This document shows, piece by piece, positions 36,708 to 45,136 of a stretch of 64,000 nt of DNA. How positions within the stretch are numbered: position 1 is the first letter of the stretch; every line of letters starts with the position of its first letter. The DNA comes from Ectopseudomonas guguanensis (lineage in GTDB: Bacteria; Pseudomonadota; Gammaproteobacteria; Pseudomonadales; Pseudomonadaceae), in the NCBI RefSeq assembly GCF_900104265.1, contig NZ_FNJJ01000004.1:248001-312000 (forward strand), written 5' to 3'. Both the position numbers and the translations under genes were made by a program. The notes below the pieces were generated by a model. It did not search any database. It was given only the letters and a program-made list of their open reading frames with translations, and was not told the origin of the DNA.

Positions 36708-37471
36708 GTGAGCAGCGCCATGCACGCCAGCAGGCCGGCGGCGGTGAAGGCCGCGGCGGGCTTGTAGTCGTTGTTGAGCTGATCGACCAGCAGCGGCAGG
36801 GTCAGGGTCTGGTTGATGATGCTGCCGGACACCACCGATACCGCGCCGAACTCGCCCACCGCACGGGCATTGGTGACCACCACGCCGTACAGCAGCGCCC
36901 ATTTGATCTTCGGCAGGCTGATGCGGCGGAAGATCTGCCAGCCGCTGGCGCCCAGGCACATGGCGGCGGTTTCCTCGTCATGGCCCTGGGCCTGCATCAC
37001 CGGGATCAGGATACGCGCTACATAGGGCGCGGTGACGAACACCGTGACCATGACGATGCCCGGCCAGGCGAACATCAGCTGCATGCCGTTATCGTAGAAC
37101 CAGCGGCCAATGAAGCTTTCCAGGCCGTAGACCACCAGGTAGCAGAGGCCGGCGACCACCGGCGACACCGCATAGGGAATGTCGATCAGGGTGGTCAGCA
37201 GCTTGCGCCCGCGAAAGTCGTAGTGGGTCACGCACCAGGCCAGGCAGATGCCGAAGCACAGGTTCAGCGGCACGGTGATCACCGCCACCAGCAGGGTCAG
37301 GCCGATGGCGTGGCGCATGTAGTCTTCGTTGAGGTTGCTCCACAGCAGGTCGAGACCGCCGGCCAGCGCCTTGCTGAAGATCAGCGCCAGCGGCACCAGC
37401 AGCACCAGCACGACCACCGTGAGCCCGAGAATCACCAGCGCCCACTGGCGCCAATCCTGAGGTTTTTTCAT
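36644..37471 (-). CDS. cysW: Sulfate/thiosulfate ABC transporter permease CysW
   Basis: The 275-residue inner-membrane permease has six hydrophobic segments and the ABC-ATPase contact loop containing AAMCLGASGWQIFRRISLP. YAVSPVVAGLCYLVVYG and EFGAVSVVSG are typical of CysW. It pairs with CysT to form the sulfate channel. The start at 37471 overlaps the cysT stop (ATGA); upstream frame sequence belongs to the shadow of cysT. In most pseudomonads cysA, the ATPase gene, follows cysW directly. Here cysW is followed by a duplicated copy of its own 3' end and then by the convergent signalling array, and no cysA is found in the window. Confidence 0.94.
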   Translation of the reverse strand: MKKPQDWRQWALVILGLTVVVLVLLVPLALIFSKALAGGLDLLWSNLNEDYMRHAIGLTLLVAVITVPLNLCFGICLAWCVTHYDFRGRKLLTTLIDIPYAVSPVVAGLCYLVVYGLESFIGRWFYDNGMQLMFAWPGIVMVTVFVTAPYVARILIPVMQAQGHDEETAAMCLGASGWQIFRRISLPKIKWALLYGVVVTNARAVGEFGAVSVVSGSIINQTLTLPLLVDQLNNDYKPAAAFTAAGLLACMALLTLFLKTFMEWRQRVLMQRAEV

Positions 37472-38307
37472 CGACCTTGCCGTTGCCAAGCGAACAGACG
37501 TCCCTGCAGGACCTGCAGGAGGAACAGAAGAATCAGCGACGCGAGCAGGATCACCGAAGCGATGGCCGCCGCCGCCGGGTAATTGAATTCCTGCAGACGG
37601 ACGAAAATCATCAGCGAGCTGACCTCCGTCTGGAAGGGAATGTTGCCGGCGATCATGATCACCGCGCCGAACTCGCCGAGGCTGCGGATGAACGCCTGCG
37701 AACCGCCGGTGATCAGCGCCGGTGCCAGGGTCGGCAGGATCACCTTGGCGAAGGTCTGCGCGCGGCTGGCGCCGAGGGTGCGCGCGGCCTCCTCGTATTC
37801 CGAGCCGAGATCCTGCAGCACCGGCTGCACCGTACGCACCACGAAGGGAATGCTGGTGAAGACCATGGCCACGACGATACCGGCATAGGCGTAGGCCACC
37901 TTGAACCCCAGCCACTGGCCAATCCAGCCATTGGGCACCAGCAGTGCGGCGAGGGTCAGGCCGGCGACCGAGGTTGGCAGGGCGAACGGCAGGTCGACCA
38001 GCGCATCGACGATGCGCCGGCCGGGGAAGTCGTAGCGGGTGATGATCCAGGCCAGCAGCAGGCCCAGCACCAGCACCGCCAACGTCGAGTAGAACGCCGC
38101 CGAGACGGTTACCTTGTAGCTCTGCACCACCCGCGGGTCGCTGATGGCGAACCAGTACTGCGCCCAGGTCATGTCGCTGACGTACAGCAGCAGCGCCGAC
38201 AGCGGCAACAGTATCACCAGGGAGAGATACAGCACGCTGATGCCGAAGCTCAGGCCGAAACCTGGCAGCAGCGGGGTCTGCAGGAAGAACAGCGGCGGTT
38301 TATTCAC
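37468..38307 (-). CDS. cysT: Sulfate/thiosulfate ABC transporter permease CysT
   Basis: The 279-residue permease has six hydrophobic segments. LPFALPTSVAGLTLAALL and the EAA-type loop EEAARTLGASRAQTFAKVILP match CysT/CysU, followed by LGEFGAVIMIAGNIP. The predicted start is a GTG at 38307; the next in-frame Met is about 45 residues inside the conserved region, so the GTG is needed. It lies 138 bases downstream of sbp, with a perfect 9-base hairpin and a palindromic repeat in between, and overlaps cysW by four bases. Confidence 0.93.
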   Translation of the reverse strand: MNKPPLFFLQTPLLPGFGLSFGISVLYLSLVILLPLSALLLYVSDMTWAQYWFAISDPRVVQSYKVTVSAAFYSTLAVLVLGLLLAWIITRYDFPGRRIVDALVDLPFALPTSVAGLTLAALLVPNGWIGQWLGFKVAYAYAGIVVAMVFTSIPFVVRTVQPVLQDLGSEYEEAARTLGASRAQTFAKVILPTLAPALITGGSQAFIRSLGEFGAVIMIAGNIPFQTEVSSLMIFVRLQEFNYPAAAAIASVILLASLILLFLLQVLQGRLFAWQRQGR

Positions 38308-38334
38308 GAAAAAAGCTCGGCTCTACAAATGCAG

Positions 38335-38357
38335 TTGGCCGCCAATAAGGCGGCCAA
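38335..38357. promoter_or_regulatory. Hairpin between sbp and cysT
   Basis: TTGGCCGCC (38335-38343) and GGCGGCCAA (38349-38357) form a perfect 9-base stem with a 5-base loop and no T tract. Placed after a binding-protein gene and before its permease gene, it may stabilise sbp mRNA or partly terminate transcription, so that binding protein exceeds permease. Confidence 0.6.
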
Positions 38358-38367
38358 AGGACCATTA

Positions 38368-38433
38368 CGATGCTCGCGCAGGGCGGGCGCACCCCGCCAC
38401 TCATGGGCTGGCGGGTTGCACCCGCCCTACGCC
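38368..38433. repeat. Palindromic repeat after sbp
   Basis: GGGCGGGCGCACCCCGCC and GGCGGGTTGCACCCGCCC followed by CTACG belong to the same GTAGGG(T/C)G-type dispersed repeat family seen near 10.8, 41.85, 54.5 and 58.0 kb. Confidence 0.6.
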
Positions 38434-38445
38434 AGACCGGCGTGC

Positions 38446-39462
38446 TCAGCGCCCGGTCGCGAGAAGCTGGTCGAGAATACCACCGTTGTCGAAGTGCTTG
38501 GCGGTGATGTCATCCCAGCTGCCGAGGATCTCGTTCGGGTTGATCAGGCGTACCGGCGCGAACTGCGCCTTGGTCGCCTCGACCACTTCCGGGTTGTGCA
38601 CGCGGTAGTTGTAGCGAGTCAGCAGTTGCTGGATGTCCTTGCTGTACTGGAAGTCGAGGAAGGCCTTGGCCTGCTCGCGGGTGCCGCGCTCGTCGGCCAC
38701 CTTGTCGACGATGGCCACCGGGAACTCGGCCAGCACGCTGACTTCCGGCACCACGATTTCCAGATTGGCGGACTTGAACTCGTCACCCTTGGCGATGTTG
38801 ATCACTTCCGATTCGAAGGTCAGCAGCACGTCGCCCTGGCCATTCTGGGCGAAGGCCACGGTGGCGCCGCGGCCGCCGGTGGGGAAGTTCTCGACGTTCT
38901 TCAGCAGCTTGCCGACGAAGGCCTTGATCTTCTCCTCGTCGCCGTTGAACTTCTCGTTAGCGAACAGCCAGGCGCCCAGGTAGCTGTAGCGCGCGTTGCC
39001 GGAGGTTTTCGGGTTGGGGAAGACCAGCTTCACGTCGTCGCGAATCAGGTCGTCCCAGCTCTTGATGTTCTTCGGGTTGCCTTCGCGCACCAGGAAGGCG
39101 GTGGTGCTGTAGTACGGCGAGCTGTTGTTGGGGAACTGCTGGGCCCAGTCGGTGCGCAGCAGACCGCGCTTGGCCAGGATGTCCACATCGGAAACCTGGT
39201 TGAAGGTGACCACGTCGACCTTCTTGCCCTGGATGATGTCCTGCGCCTGGCGCGAGCTGCCGGCGAAGGACTGGACGATCTTCACTTCCTTGCCGCTCTG
39301 CTGCTTCCAGTGCTTGACGAACAGCGGGTTGATCTCGCCGAACAGCTCGCGGGCGATGTCGTAGGAGGCGTTGTGGAATGGAGTGTCGGCGGCAGCATGG
39401 CTCAGCGAGCCAGTCAGCAGGGTGGCGCTGGCCACGGTGGCCAGAACGATCTTCTTCAGCAT
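38446..39462 (-). CDS. sbp: Periplasmic sulfate-binding protein
   Basis: The 338-residue exported protein begins MLKKIVLATVASATLLTGS with processing near SHA-AA. It has the sulfate-binding-protein hallmarks NASYDIARELF, QSFAGSSRQAQDII, TFNQVSDVDIL and NPKTSGNARYSYLGAW. It captures sulfate for CysTW and the ATPase CysA, which is not next to these genes here. A TGATA-like -10 is not clear, but the AT-rich region upstream is what CysB-controlled promoters look like. It shares an 11-base motif with the lsfA promoter region. Confidence 0.95.
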   Translation of the reverse strand: MLKKIVLATVASATLLTGSLSHAAADTPFHNASYDIARELFGEINPLFVKHWKQQSGKEVKIVQSFAGSSRQAQDIIQGKKVDVVTFNQVSDVDILAKRGLLRTDWAQQFPNNSSPYYSTTAFLVREGNPKNIKSWDDLIRDDVKLVFPNPKTSGNARYSYLGAWLFANEKFNGDEEKIKAFVGKLLKNVENFPTGGRGATVAFAQNGQGDVLLTFESEVINIAKGDEFKSANLEIVVPEVSVLAEFPVAIVDKVADERGTREQAKAFLDFQYSKDIQQLLTRYNYRVHNPEVVEATKAQFAPVRLINPNEILGSWDDITAKHFDNGGILDQLLATGR

Positions 39463-39672
39463 CTAGGGCGTCCTTCTTATCGAGAGAGGAGCCTGCAGGC
39501 AGGCTATTTGATGGCGCGATTCTGCAGAAAAAACATATAGCTGAAAAATATCTTTTTATTTTCCTTTTATAACCAACATCTCTTTACCTACGAAAACACG
39601 CTGCAGCCCTGCTCAGGCAACCACTCATAGAACCTGTTCACGATCTTCAAGGCAAAAGCGTTCGATGAGCAT
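39463..39672 (-). promoter_or_regulatory. AT-rich sbp promoter region with shared sulfur-gene motif
   Basis: The stretch 39530-39590 is strikingly AT-rich for this genome and lies 70-130 bases before the sbp start. TTTATAACCAA at 39566-39576 recurs exactly at 45858-45868 upstream of lsfA. I infer a CysB-type sulfur-starvation control site from gene context. The CysB consensus is too loose to confirm by eye. Confidence 0.5.
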
Positions 39673-39738
39673 GTAGGAGGGGCTTCAGCCCCGAGCTTTA
39701 TTGGGGCGCAAAGAGCTCGCGGCTAAAGCCGCTCCTAC
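39673..39738. repeat. Inverted pair of GTAGGAG-type palindromic repeats
   Basis: GTAGGAGGGGCTTCAGCCCC (39673-39692) and GCGGCTAAAGCCGCTCCTAC (39719-39738) face each other. They are the same family as the units at 36371-36423, 36541-36595 and 54421. They lie between the sbp promoter region and ssuF. Confidence 0.8.
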
Positions 39739-39815
39739 AGGATCGCAGGCGGATTATTTCGCCAAATGACTGCCGAAATCGCCGAAAATGGGCTGAAAAA
39801 TTATGAAAAAGCTTC

Positions 39816-40031
39816 CTACAGCTTGGCGATGGACACCTCGGTGGATTTGACGAAGGCGATCACTTCGCTGCCGACCTGCAGTTCCAGCTCGCGCACGGAA
39901 CGGGTGGTGATCACCGAGGTGACGATGCCGGCAGCGGTCTGCACGTCGATTTCCGACAGTACGTCGCCGATGACGATCTCCTTGATGCTGCCCTTGAACT
40001 GGTTACGCACGTTGATGGCTTTGATGGTCAT
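39816..40031 (-). CDS. ssuF: Molbindin-type TOBE protein SsuF
   Basis: This 71-residue protein is a single Mop/TOBE domain (AINVRNQFKGSIKEI, then VTSVITTRSVRELELQVGS, then AFVKSTEVSIAKL). Such proteins bind molybdate-like oxyanions. In P. putida a protein of this kind, SsuF, is the last gene of ssuEADCBF and is needed for sulfonate use, although its exact role is unclear. The same order holds here: it follows ssuB after a pair of palindromic repeats. A GAGGAGAAA-type ribosome site precedes the ATG. Confidence 0.88.
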   Translation of the reverse strand: MTIKAINVRNQFKGSIKEIVIGDVLSEIDVQTAAGIVTSVITTRSVRELELQVGSEVIAFVKSTEVSIAKL

Positions 40032-40059
40032 GGTATTTCTCCTCAGGTCGTTTTACATG

Positions 40060-40116
40060 TAGCCCGGATGCAATCCGGGGAATTCTTCAGCCGCCCCGGA
40101 TTACATCCGGGCTACG
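40060..40116. repeat. Inverted pair of GTAGCCCGGAT repeats between ssuB and ssuF
   Basis: GTAGCCCGGATGCAATCCGG starts at 40060, and its inverse CCCCGGATTACATCCGGGCT starts at 40095 and ends at 40116. Together they can fold into one long hairpin. Further units lie at 41745, 41877, 43218, 43255 and 50269. Confidence 0.9.
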
Positions 40117-40119
40117 GCC

Positions 40120-40920
40120 TCACAGCGCCCATCGCAGTTGCGTGGGCAGGGGCGATACGGGGTCGGGCGGCGTCGGCAGCTCCGGCTGCGCCAGCACCCG
40201 GTCGAGCACCCGCGCCTCCAGCGCCGCCAGCAGCGGCGAGCCGTGCGGGCGCGGGCGCACCAGCTGCACATCGCGGTCGAGGCCGATCTGGCCGTCCTCG
40301 ATCAGGATCACCCGATCGGCCACGGCCACCGCCTCGGCGACGTCATGGGTGACCAGCAGCACGGTGAAGCCATGCTGCTGCCACAGGCGCTCGATCAGTT
40401 GCTGCATCTCGATCCGCGTCAGCGCATCCAGCGCACCCAGCGGCTCGTCGAGCAGCAGCAGGCGCGGTCGGTGGATCAGCGCCCGGGCCAGGGCCACGCG
40501 CTGCTTCTGCCCGCCGGACAGGGCTGCCGGCCATTCACCTGCGCGATCGGCCAGGCCGACCGCGGCCAGCGCTTCCTCGGCCTGCTGGCGCCAGTTGCCG
40601 GAAAGGCCCAGGCCGACGTTGTCGATCACCCGCTTCCAGGGCAGCAGACGCGAGTCCTGGAACATCAGGCGGATATCCTCGCGCACCGCGTTGAGCGAAC
40701 CGCTGCCGGCCAGCAGCTGGCCGCCGCTGGGCTGATCCAGCCCGGCCAGCAGGCGCAGCAGGGTGCTCTTGCCGCAGCCGCTGCGGCCGACCACGGCGAC
40801 GAACTGGCCGGCCGGGATATGCAGGTCGATGCCCTTGAGCACCTGGCGCTCGCCGAAGGACTTCTCGATATTCTCGATCGCCAGCGGGATGCCCTGGCGG
40901 ATGCTGTGCAGGGCGGTCAT
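40120..40920 (-). CDS. ssuB: Alkanesulfonate ABC transporter ATPase SsuB
   Basis: The 266-residue ABC ATPase has Walker [11 protein letters not shown]-loop FQDSRLLPW, signature LSGGQKQR, Walker [13 protein letters not shown] and switch VTHDVAEA. It energises import of alkanesulfonates through SsuC. The ATG at 40920 overlaps the ssuC stop by four bases; a longer open frame upstream is only the shadow of ssuC. It is followed by a hairpin repeat and ssuF. Confidence 0.95.
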   Translation of the reverse strand: MTALHSIRQGIPLAIENIEKSFGERQVLKGIDLHIPAGQFVAVVGRSGCGKSTLLRLLAGLDQPSGGQLLAGSGSLNAVREDIRLMFQDSRLLPWKRVIDNVGLGLSGNWRQQAEEALAAVGLADRAGEWPAALSGGQKQRVALARALIHRPRLLLLDEPLGALDALTRIEMQQLIERLWQQHGFTVLLVTHDVAEAVAVADRVILIEDGQIGLDRDVQLVRPRPHGSPLLAALEARVLDRVLAQPELPTPPDPVSPLPTQLRWAL

Positions 40921-41711
40921 CGGCCACCTGCCTTGGCCTGGTAGGCCGGGTGCCAGCGCAGCCATACGCGCTCCAGCCCCCTGGCCGCAACGTCGGCCAG
41001 CTTGCCGAGCAGCGCGTAGAGCAGGATCGCCAGCACCACCACGTCGGTCTGCAGGAACTCGCGGGCATTCATCGCCAGGTAGCCGATGCCGCTGCTGGCG
41101 GAGATGGTTTCCGCCACGATCAGGGTGAGCCACATGAAGCCGAGGGCGAAGCGCACGCCGACCAGGATCGACGGCAGCGCGCCGGGCAGAATCACCTGGC
41201 GGAACAGCGAGAAGCCGGACAAGCCATAGCTGCGCGCCATCTCCACCAGCGCCGGGTCGACGTTGCGGATGCCGTGGTAGGTGTTGAGGTAGATCGGGAA
41301 CAGGGTGCCGAGCGCGACCAGGAACACCTTGGCCGCCTCGTCGATGCCGAACCAGAGAATCACCAGCGGGATCAGCGCCAGGTGCGGCACGTTGCGGATC
41401 ATCTGCACCGAGCTGTCGAGAAAGCGCTCGCCCCATTTCGACAGGCCGGTGACAAAGCCCAGCAGCAGACCGATGCCGCCACCGATGGCGAAACCGATGC
41501 CGGCGCGCTGGCCGCTGATCGCCAGGTGCTGCCAGATTTCGCCGGAGGCCAGCAGTTCCCAGCCGGCGGCCAGCACGGCGCTGGGCGCCGGCAGGATGCG
41601 GCTGGACAGCCAGCCACTGACCACCGCCAGCTGCCAGGCGGCCAGCAGCCCCAGTGGCAAGGCCCAGGGCGCAGCGCGCAGGGCCAGTTTGTTAAGGGTC
41701 GTGTTGCTCAT
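40917..41711 (-). CDS. ssuC: Alkanesulfonate ABC transporter permease SsuC
   Basis: The 264-residue permease has six hydrophobic segments and the family loop [24 protein letters not shown] preceded by [13 protein letters not shown] (about 135-175). [18 protein letters not shown] is also typical of SsuC/TauC. It forms the membrane channel with SsuB. It is separated from ssuD by 327 bases filled with several palindromic repeats, yet gene order (E-A-D-C-B-F) remains that of a single operon. Confidence 0.95.
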   Translation of the reverse strand: MSNTTLNKLALRAAPWALPLGLLAAWQLAVVSGWLSSRILPAPSAVLAAGWELLASGEIWQHLAISGQRAGIGFAIGGGIGLLLGFVTGLSKWGERFLDSSVQMIRNVPHLALIPLVILWFGIDEAAKVFLVALGTLFPIYLNTYHGIRNVDPALVEMARSYGLSGFSLFRQVILPGALPSILVGVRFALGFMWLTLIVAETISASSGIGYLAMNAREFLQTDVVVLAILLYALLGKLADVAARGLERVWLRWHPAYQAKAGGR

Positions 41712-42038
41712 GGTTGCCTCGAAAACCTGTGTAGCGTCTGTATTCCCCGGATTGCATCCGGGCTACAACCCTCTCCCATGAGAGGGATAGCCGGAGTCGA
41801 TCCGTAGGGAGCGCCATGCGCACCAATGGCAGCGCAGGCAATCGCGGTGCGCACAGCGCACCCTACGGCTCACTCAGTAGCCCGGATGCAATCCGGGGAA
41901 TTCGTGCGCCTGCCCCCTCTCCCCCAGCCCCTCTCCCGCAAGCGAGAGAGGGGAGCCAAGCCGTGCCACCGAATCACCCGGCAACACCGATCAGCCCCCT
42001 CTCCCATTTATGGGAGAGGGTTGGGGAGAGGGCGCTTT
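41712..42038. repeat. Repeat cluster between ssuD and ssuC
   Basis: There is no gene here. Units: CCCCGGATTGCATCCGGGCT at 41745-41766 and its inverse at 41877-41898 (GTAGCCCGGAT family). A GTGCGCACAGCGCACCCTACG unit lies near 41848-41866. Three CCCTCTCCC/GGGAGAGGG palindromes follow: CCCTCTC-CCAT-GAGAGGG (41769-41786), 41927-41953, and CCCTCTCCCA-TTTA-TGGGAGAGGG (41997-42020). The last lies directly downstream of the ssuD stop and could act as a processing or stabilising hairpin. Confidence 0.85.
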
Positions 42039-43187
42039 TCAACTCGCCGCAGCCGCCTTCGGCAGAATGTCGCTGGAGATCATTTCGCCGAACGGGCTGA
42101 CATAGCCGCGACTCTCCGGGCGTTGCGGCTGGGCCACGTCCAGGTGCGGGAACAGCAGTTCGGCGACCCGGTACGACTCCTCCAGATGCGGGTAGCCGGA
42201 GAAGATGAAGGTGTCGATGCCGAGGTCGGCGTACTCCTTGACCCGCGCCGCCACGGTCGGACCATCGCCGACCAGCGCCGTACCGGCGCCGCCGCGCACC
42301 AGGCCGACACCGGCCCAGAGGTTCGGCGACACTTCCAGGTTGTCTTTCTTGCCGCCGTGCAGCGCGGCCATACGCTGCTGGCCGACCGAATCGAAGCGCG
42401 CCAGCGACGCCTGGGCGCGGTCGATGGTGTCCTGGTCCAGATGGCTGATCAGGCGATCCGCCGCGGCCCAGGCCTCCTCGTTGGTTTCGCGCACGATCAC
42501 GTGCAGGCGGATGCCGAAGCGCACTTCACGCCCCTGCTTGGCGGCCTTCTCGCGCACCTGGGCGATCTTCTCGGCCACCGCAGCCGGCGGCTCGCCCCAG
42601 GTCAGGTACAGCTCGACCTGCTCGGCGGCCAGGTCCTGCGCCGCGTCGGACGACCCACCGAAATACAGCGGCGGACGCGGCTGCTGGATCGGCGGGTAGA
42701 GCAGCTTGGCGCCCTTGACCTGGATGTGCTTGCCGTCGTAGTCGACGGTTTCGCCCTCCAGCACGCGGCGCCAGATGCGGGTGAACTCGACGGAAGCCTC
42801 ATAACGCTCGGCATGCGACAGGTGCAGGCCGTCGCCGGCCAGCTCGTCCGGGTCGCCACCGGTCACCAGGTTGAACAGCGCGCGGCCGTTGGACAGGCGA
42901 TCCAGGGTCGCCGCCTGGCGCGCGGCCACGGTCGGCGAAATGATCCCCGGGCGCAGCGCGACGAGAAACTTCAGGTTCTGCGTCACCGGAATCAGCGAAG
43001 CCGCCACCAGCCAGGAGTCCTCGCAGGAACGCCCGGTGGGGATCAGCACGCCGCCGTAGCTGAGACGGTCGGCAGCCTGGGCAATCTGCGCCAGGTAGCC
43101 GTGGTCGACAGCGCGGGCGCCTTCGGCGGTGCCCAGGTACTTGCCATCGCCATGGGTAGGCAGGAACCAGAAGATGTTGAGGCTCAT
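42039..43187 (-). CDS. ssuD: FMNH2-dependent alkanesulfonate monooxygenase
   Basis: The 382-residue bacterial luciferase-fold enzyme begins [19 protein letters not shown] and contains [21 protein letters not shown] and [15 protein letters not shown]. It also has [20 protein letters not shown] and the active-site Arg-containing [11 protein letters not shown] near the C-terminus. It cleaves C1-C14 alkanesulfonates to aldehyde and sulfite using FMNH2 from SsuE. AGGAGACCACTCC before 43187 fixes the start; an upstream in-frame start would run into a palindromic repeat. Confidence 0.96.
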   Translation of the reverse strand: MSLNIFWFLPTHGDGKYLGTAEGARAVDHGYLAQIAQAADRLSYGGVLIPTGRSCEDSWLVAASLIPVTQNLKFLVALRPGIISPTVAARQAATLDRLSNGRALFNLVTGGDPDELAGDGLHLSHAERYEASVEFTRIWRRVLEGETVDYDGKHIQVKGAKLLYPPIQQPRPPLYFGGSSDAAQDLAAEQVELYLTWGEPPAAVAEKIAQVREKAAKQGREVRFGIRLHVIVRETNEEAWAAADRLISHLDQDTIDRAQASLARFDSVGQQRMAALHGGKKDNLEVSPNLWAGVGLVRGGAGTALVGDGPTVAARVKEYADLGIDTFIFSGYPHLEESYRVAELLFPHLDVAQPQRPESRGYVSPFGEMISSDILPKAAAAS

Positions 43188-43217
43188 GGAGTGGTCTCCT
43201 TTCACGAAAGCGTTGAC

Positions 43218-43276
43218 GTAGCCCGGATGCAATCCGGGAAATACCGTGTGGCTGCCCCGGATTGCATCCGGGCTAC
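43218..43276. repeat. Inverted pair of GTAGCCCGGAT repeats between ssuA and ssuD
   Basis: GTAGCCCGGATGCAATCCGG (43218-43237) faces CCCCGGATTGCATCCGGGCT (43255-43274). They sit immediately after the ssuA stop and can form a long hairpin in the ssu message. Confidence 0.9.
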
Positions 43277-43280
43277 GGTC

Positions 43281-44246
43281 TTACTGGACCTGCGCGACCT
43301 TGGCCGGCGGAGTCCAGATCACATCCTTGATGGTCAGCTGCTTGGGGATCAGCTTCAGCTCGGTGAAGGTGTCGGCGATCTTCTGCTGCGCCGCGACCAC
43401 CTTCGGGCTGATGAACTGCGCACCGTAACCCTGGCGCTCGACGGCCTGGCGGGTAATCTCCGGGGACAGGCCGATCAGCGGTGCGACCTGGCTGGTGGCT
43501 TCGTCGAGGTTGCCCTTGACCCACTCACCGACGCCGCGGATTTCCTCGACCAGCACGCCGATCACCTGCGGGTTCTTCTCGGCATAGGTGCGGGTCGCCA
43601 GGTAAAACTGGTGGTTGTCCACCAGACCGCTACCGTCGCGCAGGGTGCGCGCCTGCAGCTGCTTCTCGGCGGCGGACTGGAAGGGGTCCCAGATCACCCA
43701 GGCGTCGACGCTGCCACGCTCGAACGCGGCGCGGGCGTCGGCCGGCGGCAGGTACACCGGGGTGATGTCGCCGTACTTGAGGCCGGCGTCCTCCAGGGCG
43801 CGCACCAGCAGGTAGTGCACGTTGGAGCCCTTGTTCAGGGCGACCTTCTTGCCCTTGAGTTCGGCCACCGATTTGATCGGCGAGTCCTTGGGTACGAGGA
43901 TCGCCTCGCCGGTCGGCGCCGGCGGCTCATGCGCAACGTAGAGCAGGTCGGCGCCCGCGGCCTGGGCGAATACCGGCGGGGTTTCACCGGTAACGCCGAA
44001 ATCCACCGAGCCGACGTTGAGGCCTTCGAGCAGCTGCGGACCGCCCGGGAACTCCGTCCACTTCACGTCAACGCCGTGTTCGGCGAGGCGTTTTTCCAGG
44101 GTGCCCTTGGCCTTGAGCAGCACCAGGGTGCCGTATTTCTGATAGCCGATACGCAGTGTCTCGGCCTGAGCTTGAGTGATGGCGCCGAAGGAAATGGCCG
44201 CGGCAAACAGGGCGACCAGGCTTCGACGCAAAGTAGTGGTGCGCAT
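43281..44246 (-). CDS. ssuA: Alkanesulfonate-binding protein SsuA
   Basis: The 321-residue periplasmic protein has a signal peptide (SLVALFAAAISFGAITQAQA, cut before ETLRIG). It shows the SsuA/TauA pattern LRIGYQKYGTLVLLKAKG, EFPGGPQLLEGLNVGSVDFG, GKKVALNKGSNVHYLLV and DAWVIWDPFQSAAE. It hands alkanesulfonates to SsuCB. It resembles the second binding protein at 62452-63411 closely in these motifs. The gap of 152 bases to ssuE holds a strong hairpin (44347-44373). Confidence 0.95.
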   Translation of the reverse strand: MRTTTLRRSLVALFAAAISFGAITQAQAETLRIGYQKYGTLVLLKAKGTLEKRLAEHGVDVKWTEFPGGPQLLEGLNVGSVDFGVTGETPPVFAQAAGADLLYVAHEPPAPTGEAILVPKDSPIKSVAELKGKKVALNKGSNVHYLLVRALEDAGLKYGDITPVYLPPADARAAFERGSVDAWVIWDPFQSAAEKQLQARTLRDGSGLVDNHQFYLATRTYAEKNPQVIGVLVEEIRGVGEWVKGNLDEATSQVAPLIGLSPEITRQAVERQGYGAQFISPKVVAAQQKIADTFTELKLIPKQLTIKDVIWTPPAKVAQVQ

Positions 44247-44346
44247 GGCGCTCTCCCTTTGCGGTGATGTCTTGGTTGGCTACCTGCTTGCCCGTTGGCG
44301 GGCGAGTAAGGCTTTTTGGGGCTTCAGGCTGCGGGCCTCCGGCTCC

Positions 44347-44373
44347 AGGCGGACAGGCTCTTGCCTGCCGCCT
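44347..44373. promoter_or_regulatory. Hairpin between ssuE and ssuA
   Basis: AGGCGG-A-CAGGC (44347-44358), loop TCTT and GCCTG-CCGCCT (44363-44373) form an 11-pair stem with one bulge. Flanking CTGCGGGCC and CCTGCGGCC arms make a larger imperfect fold. It lies in the ssuE-ssuA gap, where it may set the ratio of the two messages. Confidence 0.55.
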
Positions 44374-44398
44374 CTAGCCTGCGGCCTGCAGCCGCTTT

Positions 44399-44992
44399 TC
44401 AGATACTCCAGCGGGCGTTCACCAGCCGGTCGTTCAACAGGTTCGGGTCGATCGGCTTAGGCCGTCGCGCCAGGGCTGCGCCCAGTTGTTCCAGTGCCTC
44501 GTCGAGGCGTTCGCGCAACTCGCTGTCGATCTGCGCGGGCTTGTCGCCTTCCGGGTAGGCGATCTGCTTGTCCACGGCGAACACGCCGCTGAGCATTTCC
44601 TGCGCCTTCAGCGCAGCCAGCACCGGCTTGAGGGCGTAGTCCACCGCCAGCAGGTGCGCCGGGCTGCCACCACTGGCCAGGGGCAGCACCACCTTGTGCG
44701 CCAGGGCACGCTCGGGCAGCAGGTCCAGCAGCACTTTCAAGGCGCCGGTGAACGACGCCTTGTACACCGGCGTGCCGACCACCAGGCCATCGGCGCTGGC
44801 CACCACGGCCTGCAGCTGCTGCACCGCCGCGCTGTCGAAGCGTGCGTGCAGCAGGTCCTCGGCGGGAAAATCGCGTACCCGCAGCAGGCTCACTTCCACC
44901 TGCTGCGCCTCGAGGCGCTGGCGCACATGGTCCAGCAGCACTTCGGTGCGCGAACGCGCCGCAGGGCTGCCGGACAGCAACACGACATGCAT
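44399..44992 (-). CDS. ssuE: NADPH-dependent FMN reductase SsuE
   Basis: The 197-residue flavodoxin-like reductase begins [17 protein letters not shown] (phosphate loop for FMN) and has [18 protein letters not shown] and [18 protein letters not shown], both characteristic of SsuE. It supplies FMNH2 to the monooxygenase SsuD. It is the first gene of ssuEADCBF. The 144 bases upstream, before lsfA, contain no strong promoter that I can see, so transcription may also come through from lsfA. Confidence 0.93.
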   Translation of the reverse strand: MHVVLLSGSPAARSRTEVLLDHVRQRLEAQQVEVSLLRVRDFPAEDLLHARFDSAAVQQLQAVVASADGLVVGTPVYKASFTGALKVLLDLLPERALAHKVVLPLASGGSPAHLLAVDYALKPVLAALKAQEMLSGVFAVDKQIAYPEGDKPAQIDSELRERLDEALEQLGAALARRPKPIDPNLLNDRLVNARWSI

Positions 44993-45136
44993 GGTGATTC
45001 CTTAAACGTACTTGCGATCTCGCGAGCTAGAGCCATACAAGGCAAAACCGGGCGAGGACGCGGAGTTTACGAGCTGTAAATGAGCAGGCCGAGCCCGGTA
45101 TTAACGCAGTAGGGCCGACGCGCAGCAGATCGCTCC
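44993..45136. other. Non-coding spacer between lsfA and ssuE
   Basis: No gene. The stretch holds AAGGCAAAACCGGGCGAGGA, GCGGAGTTTACGAGCTGTAA and TGAGCAGGCCGAGCCCGGTA in succession. From memory this kind of block is an interspersed sequence seen in several Pseudomonas genomes; I cannot verify it here. It could also hold an ssu promoter. Confidence 0.4.

Noticed and set aside
41712-42038. CRISPR array or tandem satellite suggested by repeated short palindromes
   Set aside because: Units differ in type and spacing, with no regular spacers and no cas genes; they fit dispersed palindromic repeats.
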